The notes beneath the pieces were generated by a model. It did no database searches and was not told where the DNA came from. It saw only the letters and a list, made by a program, of their open reading frames with translations. Below, one piece after another: positions 56,698 through 64,000 of a stretch of DNA of 64,000 nt. A program made the translations under genes and the position numbers. Every line of letters starts with the position of its first letter. Position 1 is the first letter of the stretch. Source of the stretch: Okapia johnstoni. Its lineage: Eukaryota > Chordata > Mammalia > Artiodactyla > Giraffidae. The DNA is taken from positions 22,777,001 to 22,841,000 of the forward strand of contig CM044311.1 of NCBI GenBank assembly GCA_024291935.2. The letters run 5' to 3'.

Positions 56698-58626
56698 CCT
56701 AAAAAGGAGAAGAGACAAAGAGAATATAGGTTGGGTATCTCCTTGGTGACATGCAGTTTTGCAGTCAACCAATTTTGACACACAGAAGTTATTAAGTTGT
56801 CTATTATTTACTACTTGTATTGATAGGTTTAGCTTTCTACCATCATGTGCTCTCAAATTCATACTGCCTGAAGCACTTTTATGCTATTCTTGACTTTGGA
56901 ATAGGTATCTGGAATGGGTACCTGAATAAGCCTACCTAATCCACAGCTCAAATGCACACTGCTGGTTATAGTTATTTGTGGATTCATAAGGACCTTGTAT
57001 CCCGCTCCTACTTTTCAGATTCTTATTGAGTTCCCATACACAAGCCCTACTTGACAATCTAGTTCAAATAACTGGGCTCTGGTATTGCTCCCTTGTGCTG
57101 GAATCCCAGCCTTGGTACCCTGCTTATAGCATGATGGATTCAGTAGAATGGCTTTAATTTTCATCAGCCCTGCAGTTCCATTCCTGAGCCACTGTCCTAG
57201 TGCCCAGTCGTAGGAAAATTGGGCAAACAAACAGAGATCTGAAATAGATAGCACTCTGCTTCTACTTGACTGCCCAAACTCACACCTTCTCCAATAAATA
57301 GGGCAACTGTGTTTTAACAAAATTTTGTGTTTTAACATATTATCATTCACTTGTGAATATTATTCACATGGAACAATATGCTATGTGGGGTATGCATGCA
57401 AACCAATATGACTATATGATCTATATACATGTTTGCTTCTGTTTCCCCAATTTTACTTTTAAGAAAAATTTACAGGGGGATTTATTTTCATTACAAAGAG
57501 ACATTTACACGTCACTTCCAAGGTCCTTAACCAGTAGGGTTCTGACATTCTATAAAACATGATTTAATTTATAGAAAGTCAATATGCACACAATTCGATT
57601 ATAAAGTTCAGTTTACACTGTGTTGACTTCTGCTTTCATTGGATTCATAATGACTGAATACTAAAATCCAAATCTTCTTAATTAGCACAAAGGGTTCTTC
57701 TCAGTTATTTATATTTCTAGCAGTCTCACACAATAGATTGTTTTATTTTGTTTTCCTTTTTAGAGGTCTTAATGTCCTTGTGCTCTCCCTTGCTCTATGT
57801 TTGCCTAACAGACATGTATTTCTTCTCTAAGGTAAAGCTCAAGTGGCAGTATTTTAGTAAAGCTTTCCAGCACTCCTCTGAGAAAAATTAACTGCCTCAC
57901 AACTGTAGAGTGTGTATGTGGATTTTAGTATAGCATAATATGATTATAAAGGAAAATACCTTGAAGGTCCTCTGTTAGTAAATTAAAACCTTTAAAAACA
58001 TATAAACATTAAATCTAGAGTTTACAAATTAAATACAAAAAAAGGTCAAAATATGAAATTCAAATAACAAGAGTAACTTAATATGCAGTGAAATCAATGT
58101 TTACAGTGCTCTCAGAGTACTTACTACATTAGTCCAAGTCCCTTTGAATCATAAGAAAAGTCATTTGTCCTAAACTTTTCTTTGTCAAATTACAAAATCC
58201 AAGTTTACCTCATTAAATTAAGTTTGCCTCATCAAAATTAAACACTATTTGAACTTTATTTGAAAGAAAAGATCCTTATTTTGTTTTGAAAATCAATAAT
58301 AATCACAGTATCTGTATTATTTTTTCAATTTTCTCAAGAAGTTGCAAAACTCTGAGAGGTGTACATTAATATGATTTTGGATTGTTGGATAGAAATAAAT
58401 GCCTTGTATATTCTTTTCATTCGTGTACAAATTATTCCATCATAATTTTAATAAGATATTACTTGATATTTATAATAAATCTGAGTTAACTGTAAATGTT
58501 AGAGATACCAAGCCAACCAGTACTCTTTATAAGCAGTACTCTATGTATTATTTCAATGAATTCTAGTGCTTTTATCCTTTTGTTTAATAATAATTTCAAA
58601 AATAATTCCATTATCACCAGTTTTGG
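56698..58626. other. Unique AT-rich sequence
   Basis: About 1.9 kb without a recognised gene or repeat. The 57000-57300 part is less AT-rich; a 111-codon minus-strand frame (57350-57015) there has no homology I recognise, no splice or promoter context, and is not called. Confidence 0.5.
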
Positions 58627-58758
58627 TTAGTTAGTGTTAGTTGCTTAGTTGTGTCCGACTCTTTGTGACCCCGTGGACTGTATCCGACCAGGCTCCTCTG
58701 TCCATGTGATTTCCCAGACAAGAATACTAGAGTGGGTTGCCATTCCCTTCTCCAGGTT
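58627..58758 (-). mobile_element. BovA/Bov-tA fragment
   Basis: Reverse orientation: GTGTTAGTTGCTTAGTTGTG ... CCCAGACAAGAATACTAGAG ... CCCTTCTCCAGG; head absent. Confidence 0.9.
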
Positions 58759-59125
58759 ACGTGTTGAGAAACTAAGATATAAATTTTAAAAAGCCTGGAT
58801 TCCAAATTGTGAAAAATCAAAAAACTTATGAAGCATGACATTTATGTTGCAGAAGTATATAGTAGCACCTATAACATGAAGTTATTTTAACAAAATCAGT
58901 ATTTTACAAATGGATTATTAAAAATTCTTTTATATTGTAAAAGTTTACTGAAGATAGCATTTCTGATGTGATTAAATGGTCAAACTTAGTAAGTCTATGT
59001 GAGATTTTTCCATGCTTAAGGGGTCTGTCTGTAAGGTTATATCAGCACTATGGAGCATAATTAGTATAGCATAATTAGGTGAATCAGCTATAAAGAGGGC
59101 TGATTTTTATACTGTTTTCTGTGAG
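58759..59125. other. Unique sequence
   Basis: Nothing recognised. Confidence 0.45.
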
Positions 59126-59327
59126 TATGTGTTAGTCACTCAGTCATGTCCGACTGTCTGTGATCCCACAGGCTGTAGCCTACCAGACTTTTGTCCATGG
59201 GATTCTCCAGGCAAGAATACTAGAGTGGGTTACTATTCCCTACTCCAAGGTATCTTCCCCACCCAGGGATCAAACCTGGGTCTCCTGAATTGCAGGCAGA
59301 TTCTTTACCATCTGAGCCACCCAGGAA
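59126..59327 (-). mobile_element. Bov-tA SINE
   Basis: Reverse orientation: GTGTTAGTCACTCAGTCATG ... AGGGATCAAACCTGGG ... TACCATCTGAGCCACCCAGG. Confidence 0.94.
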
Positions 59328-59619
59328 TTTTGTAATTTAAATAGTTGTTGAATGAAAGGTTTTAATAAAAAAAAAGAGAAGCTTCCAATGCCTGATATTC
59401 AGCTTTATACTATGAAAAATCTTTCCTACCAAGAAATAAAATTGAGTCTATTAATGCATAAGAATTCACAACTATGATATGAAATTATCCGCATTATTAT
59501 TTAAAACAATATAAATATGATAATCATCATTGTATATCATCTCTACTAAACACTCATAATTCATCAATCAACAGTTGTCATTCATCTACTGTGTCTAAGA
59601 AAGCGTGGTATTTTAGGTG

Positions 59620-60475
59620 GCATTTGTTTGGGCAGCTAGTCAGCTAGCTATGAGCAGAGGAAGGGGAGGACATGGGCCAGGTGGTAGGAAACCATCCATT
59701 TCTTGAATTAGAGGGTCTCTTGGGCAAACAAAGAAAAGCAGGAACCTCTGGGATGACAGGAAGCCACACAGCTTTTTGTGACAGAGGTCTCAGAGGCAGA
59801 CAAAGCAAGGTGGGAAAAGGCGGGGATCTCTTATGTGCAAATGTAAACTTTTGCTTCTTCTGTCTTCATTAGAGTGAAACTAACCTTGCAAATAAGAAGT
59901 ATTCATCAGGCTCCTATGCCATGACACTCTGATCAAGACTAAATGACAAAAATCTCTCCTCCTGTCAGGAAGTCAGGAAGGTGGATTTGGGATGAAAATC
60001 AGGAAAATCAACTCAAAACCCCTCCCTCCTCAATGAATATTCTGCCCAAACATTTTCACACCCCTATAACCAGCTGGCCAAAGAAACTCAGGGCAAGTAC
60101 TCACTGAACCTGCCTGCTCTACCTGAGAAAGTGTGTATGTGTGTGTGTGTGTGTGTGTTAGTTGCTCAGTCGTGTTTGACTCTATGCAACCCTATGGACT
60201 GTAGCCTGCCAGACTCTTCTGTCCATGGAATTCTCCAGGCAGGAATACTTGAGTAGATTGCCATTTCCTTCTCCAGGGGATCTTTCCTATCCAGGGATCA
60301 GACCCAGGTCTCCTGCATTGCAGGCAGACTCTTTACTGTTTGAGCCACCAGGAAACCCCGAGAGAGAGTGTAAGGTTGCTTAATTAATTTTGCTCATTTT
60401 GCTTTCTTGAACTTTGTGTCTTCTCTCTAAATTCTTTCCGAGATGAGACAAGAACCTATTCTTGGTAACAACATG
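59620..60475 (+). mobile_element. Probable LTR-like repeat split by a Bov-tA
   Basis: GGAAGCCACACAGC, CACTCTGATCAAGACTAAATG, CCTCCCTCCTCAATGAATATTC, CCCCTATAACCAGCTGGCC (a TATAA-bearing promoter-like block), then after the Bov-tA TTTCTTGAACTTTGTGTC and GAGATGAGACAAGAACC. The composition and order fit a ruminant ERV LTR I partly remember. Family and exact ends are uncertain. Confidence 0.45.
60135..60361 (-). mobile_element. Bov-tA SINE with GT tail
   Basis: A (GT)n array at 60131-60158 forms the 3' end; the tRNA-like head ends GAGCCACCAGGAAACCCC. GAGAAAGTGT (60125-60134) and GAGAGAGTGT (60362-60371) are its probable target duplication. Confidence 0.93.
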
Positions 60476-61118
60476 AAATTGGATAAGGAGCTAATACTCT
60501 TAAAGTTTCATAAAACTTTAAACTTTCTTTAAAGACCAAAGACCCTGGAAATTCCTTTTGGGTAGTCAAAAATATAAATATAGGTAATATATAGTGTTAA
60601 TTGTATTTCTTTTTTTTTTCTGTTTAAAGGAAAACACATAGGCTTTATAACATCATTTATTCAAAATTCTCTAAATTTGAAACAAGGTTTTTTAAAAATA
60701 TATTATTTACATAAAAAGCAGTATCTCAAGGAATTTCATGAAGATCAGAACAACCTGAGAAATTAAAAGACTTTATGTCGAGACATATTCCAGCGTATAC
60801 TGATTCAGCTGGTCTGCCGTGTTGTCTAGGCACTACTATATATTAAAATATAATTTTAAAGGTCCATAGTTAATTCTGACATGCTGAGTATTTTACAATG
60901 CTCAGTTGTAAACCCCTGAACACACCTTTATGTGTAAATTGTGATTTAAAAGTCTGAAAGTATACACAGAAAATAAACTAATATTCAATTTTAATATCAA
61001 TATATTTGTTTTATCAGCATGCAAAATATTATAAAATTCACATTATTAATGGCAGTTTATGTGAACAAGAAACTTATATTTTCCCATAAGAATTTTAGTG
61101 CATGTTTGTGCATATAAC
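60476..61118. other. Unique AT-rich sequence
   Basis: Nothing recognised beyond a T-run at 60609-60620. Confidence 0.45.
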
Positions 61119-61123
61119 GTGTG

Positions 61124-61199
<76 letters not shown>

Positions 61200-61232
61200 C
61201 ACACATACATGAACATATACATATATACATAA
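61119..61232. repeat. Compound (GT)n-(AT)n microsatellite
   Basis: A GT array followed by a TA array and decayed ACAT units. It encodes the YIYIYIYTYTYTHTHTH stretch of a chance 153-codon minus-strand frame (61507-61046). Confidence 0.95.
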
Positions 61233-62590
61233 TTTTTGTTGAAATAATAATCTAATATCTTACATGTCTTACAGAGAATGATACATGTGCCTATAAAGCA
61301 GAAATTCAGAATTAAACATAAGGGATAAAAGAAGGATGAAATGTAAAGGGAACTATTACCAGAGGATAAGTTCCATATTAATGTAGAAATTGTAGTCAGG
61401 AGAGCTATAGCAGTGCCTTGCTGTGCCTGACACCCAAAAAAGCAATTAAGAAAAATATTTGCCAGATGGCTGTGTGCAATGATATGAATAAACTGGCAAC
61501 AAGCCAATTTTTCTAAAATCTTTTGCTAGTAGAGAGTAGAAGTATCAGCAGTTTTATAAAGGTTATTTCAAAAAAGAGTGGACCGTTTCATTTCAGTCTA
61601 TGTAAATATTCATGGAAGAACCTATGGGGTCCATTTTAACCTAATTTCCAAGGTTAGATGACTTTTTATCAAAGTATTGGCTAGATTCCAAATCTGTTTG
61701 TCAGTGTGGCCTTCATTCTGGCCTTAAAAATTATACTAGGTTTGAAAATGTATTTCAGAAAAAGAAAAAAAATTGAGCAAAAAAGCTACCAAAGAAATCA
61801 CTTTGTCTTAATTGATTAGTATAAATTAGGTAGCACAAGGTTATAGAGAATATATTTACTATCAAATATAGCAAAGCTACTGGAAGTCTCAAAGATAAAA
61901 TAGGCCCACAAAAAAACTTTCAGCAGCAACTATTGAGGCAACAAAAATATCCACTGTATATTGTTGCCTTGGCTCGCTATAAATGAATGTCATGCTTAGA
62001 TGTTAGTCGTAGATGTAAAGGTCAGAGCTTAAAGCTGCAATCCTAAGAACCAAGGAATACCACAGTAGAATCACTTTTAAATGACTGTTCTGCCCAATAA
62101 GTACACACATTTCAAAATTGAAGATGGAGTATATGTAGTAACTAGAAGTCAAAGTAACCAGGTATATCAGGAGATAATTGTTGACACTCAATTAACAGTA
62201 CTGAATGAATGAATGACATCCAGTGTTAAACAAAGCATGGAAAATATTATGTTGATTATAAGAAGAAACATAAGTAAAATTAACAAATATAAGTAAATTG
62301 ATTTTAAATCAATATGGTCCAAAGTAAATGCTTAGTGAATCTAAATTCTAACTAAGCCTCTATGTTTATAATTAATATGTAATAATAAATATATAATACA
62401 TAACATGGATTGACCAATTATATCACAGTGATATAATAATCAATTTCTCAATATCAACATATTTTCTGAAACGAGGGAATTCTTAAATTTTATTTAAGTA
62501 CTGAGAAATAGGCCAAGCAATAGTCAGCTATGAAATTTTCACACTGTGCCTAGCTCAGGTTTTCTATAGAAAAACAATATCACTTCAAGT
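61233..62590. other. Unique sequence
   Basis: No gene or repeat recognised. Confidence 0.5.
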
Positions 62591-62593
62591 TTT

Positions 62594-62712
62594 TTATTCC
62601 TTCATTCATCAAGTATCAACTGAGCATCTACCATATGTTAGGAAAGGCTCTAGACCTGCAGATTTAGGAATGAGTAATACACAATTTGTACCCTATAGGA
62701 AATCACATTACT
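62594..62712. mobile_element. Ancient mammalian repeat (L2-like)
   Basis: TTCCTTCATTCATCAAGTATCAACTGAGCATCTACCATATGTTAGG follows the common ATTTATTGAGCACCTACTATGTGCC motif of old mammalian repeats. Exact family not settled. Confidence 0.45.
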
Positions 62713-62811
62713 GGGGCATCTTACTCACAAGTCAAAACTTTACTTATTCAGAGGCCAGTACATATGTATATGAGAGTATAAATACCCTGCAAGAACTTAA
62801 GATAGGCAAAA

Positions 62812-62970
62812 TGTTGTTGTTGTTCAGTTGCTGAGTTGTCTGACTCTTTGTGAACCCCATGGACTGCAGCATGCCAGGATCCTCTGCTCTTTACTACCTC
62901 CTGGAATATGCTCAGATTCACGTCCATTGAGCTGGTGATGCTATAGAACCATCTCATCCTGTCATTAAAC
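62812..62970 (-). mobile_element. BovB extreme 3' end
   Basis: (GTT)n start, CAGTTGCTGAGTTGTCTGAC, GCATGCCAGGATCC, then GTCCATTGAGCTGGTGATGC and CATCTCATCCTGTC. Confidence 0.9.
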
Positions 62971-63240
62971 CCATCTGGGAAAAGTTTGTGCAGTTGACTC
63001 TTATAAGCTTTCAGAAAATTATTCCAGAGTATAGAGGTTAATTTTTCAGATTTCCTAGGTGAAATATGCAAGAACAAGAAACAAATAAGATCTAGAGCTG
63101 GATATTAATGAGAAAGAGAAAAAAAATCAGGCAAAATAATGATCATATCCATAAAGAGCCAATTAACTTAAAAATCAAATTACCTTTATATAGAAGGTTT
63201 TAGTCCTTTTCTATTTTGAAAATTTTTGTTACTGACTCAT
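62971..63240. other. Unique sequence
   Basis: Nothing recognised. Confidence 0.45.
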
Positions 63241-63480
63241 TTGAGTCTTATATTATAAGACATAATATAAGTCTTATAAATATATTATAAATAATATTAT
63301 AATTATAATCTTATAAATATAATGTCTCAAAATTACATTTTAAATAAAATATAAATGCAAAATATATAATATGTATATTACATTATACAGCTATATATTT
63401 ACATTAAGTATAAAATAGTTAAATAAATATAATATAAAATTATAAAATAAGAGTCCCAATTATAACAATTATATTTAAAC
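63241..63480. repeat. Extreme AT block with palindromes
   Basis: Nearly all A/T, with TATAATATTAT-like units. GTCTTATA-T-TATAAGAC at 63245-63261 is a perfect 8-bp palindrome, and ATAAGTCTTATAAAT follows. Confidence 0.8.
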
Positions 63481-64000
63481 AGAGTTCAATTCATAAAATC
63501 ATTGGTTCAGTAGCTGCTGTAACTAGAAACAACTGTTATTCATAGTGACCATCAAAAAAGTAAATAATTAAATCCCACATGCTCTGATAAAAAAAGTAGG
63601 AAAGTATACATTTTAGAAAGTTAGCTCTCTCAAACTGATGGAGAGCTACCGCCCTCAACCTATAGAAACAGACAATCTAAGGCCAGGTGTACACTATCAA
63701 AGGATTAAAACTGCATCTAGGGTGAAGAACAACTGCTTTACATTAACTACTTCATTGCATCTGTTGAGAAGATTTTAAAAATGTATATTAGAAACAACTG
63801 CGGTGAACTACACTGTGTATGCAGTTTAAGGATCACAGATAGCCATTTAGTGACATTGAAACTGTTTCAGTCTTCTAGCTTGTCTCTTTCTTCTGGATAA
63901 TGCTTTTCTTTCCATTAATTGATATATGAAGCTCACTGTTGACCCTTTTATGTCAGCAAAAGGTCTGTGTTCATTTGTTGTTGCTGAGCCATATTTAGAG
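63481..64000. other. Unique sequence to the window end
   Basis: No gene or repeat recognised. Confidence 0.5.

Noticed and set aside
57015..57350. 111-codon minus-strand frame in a less AT-rich region
   Set aside because: No recognisable family or start context; could be checked by homology search but not called.
61046..61507. 153-codon minus-strand open frame with hydrophobic stretches
   Set aside because: The middle is a translated GT/AT microsatellite; no conserved domain visible.

Overview
This window is nuclear DNA of a bovid ruminant (cattle, sheep, goat or a close relative). It is AT-rich and intergenic, and I found no host protein-coding gene, rRNA, functional tRNA or CRISPR array. 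The assignment rests on the repeats: Bov-tA and dimeric BOV-A2 SINEs, many copies of the RTE-type LINE BovB, 3' ends of the ruminant L1 (L1-BT type), and older cetartiodactyl CHR-type SINEs. Below these lies a mammalian layer of MIR, L1M, MER5-like, MaLR (MLT1-like) and mariner remnants. Repeat family names come from remembered consensus sequences, not from a search.

Layout. 1-3925: a long BovB on the minus strand whose 5' leader is inverted. 3926-13390: mostly unique sequence with a BOV-A2, a MIR, CHR SINEs, several Bov-tA and dinucleotide arrays. 13400-16520: a cluster of SINEs and a BovB 3' end, several with clear target-site duplications. 16797-18680: a CHR SINE and an old L1 3' part. 19163-20213: a Bov-tA against a scrambled BovB. 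21535-24331: a dense SINE cluster over MIR remnants. 24606-27526: a mariner transposon on the minus strand, split by a Bov-tA and by a 5'-inverted BovB. 27529-30700: mostly unique. 30706-33465: the most complete plus-strand BovB. 33603-34261: a probable solo LTR. 34262-40344: unique sequence with MIR, MER5-like, SINE and BovB pieces. 40345-45405: two MaLR LTRs, two L1-BT 3' ends, a BOV-A2, Bov-tA and a CHR SINE. 45406-52340: largely unique, with BovB, Bov-tA and old L1 pieces. 52340-55146: an L1 3' end and a BovB that carries a 98-bp inverted copy of the sequence about 600 bp away. 55480-64000: scattered SINEs, a probable LTR split by a Bov-tA, microsatellites and an AT-rich end.

Nothing here works together as a pathway. 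The shared biology is retrotransposition: BovB supplied endonuclease and reverse transcriptase, and the Bov-tA/BOV-A2 SINEs, which share BovB-like 3' ends, are its presumed passengers. All coding remnants here are broken by stops and frameshifts. The most informative signals are rearrangements: two twin-priming-type 5' inversions of BovB, a mariner whose 5' terminal repeat is stranded beyond a nested BovB, the 98-bp inverted duplication inside a BovB, a mariner-like patch inside a Bov-tA, and two L1-BT ends truncated at the same base.
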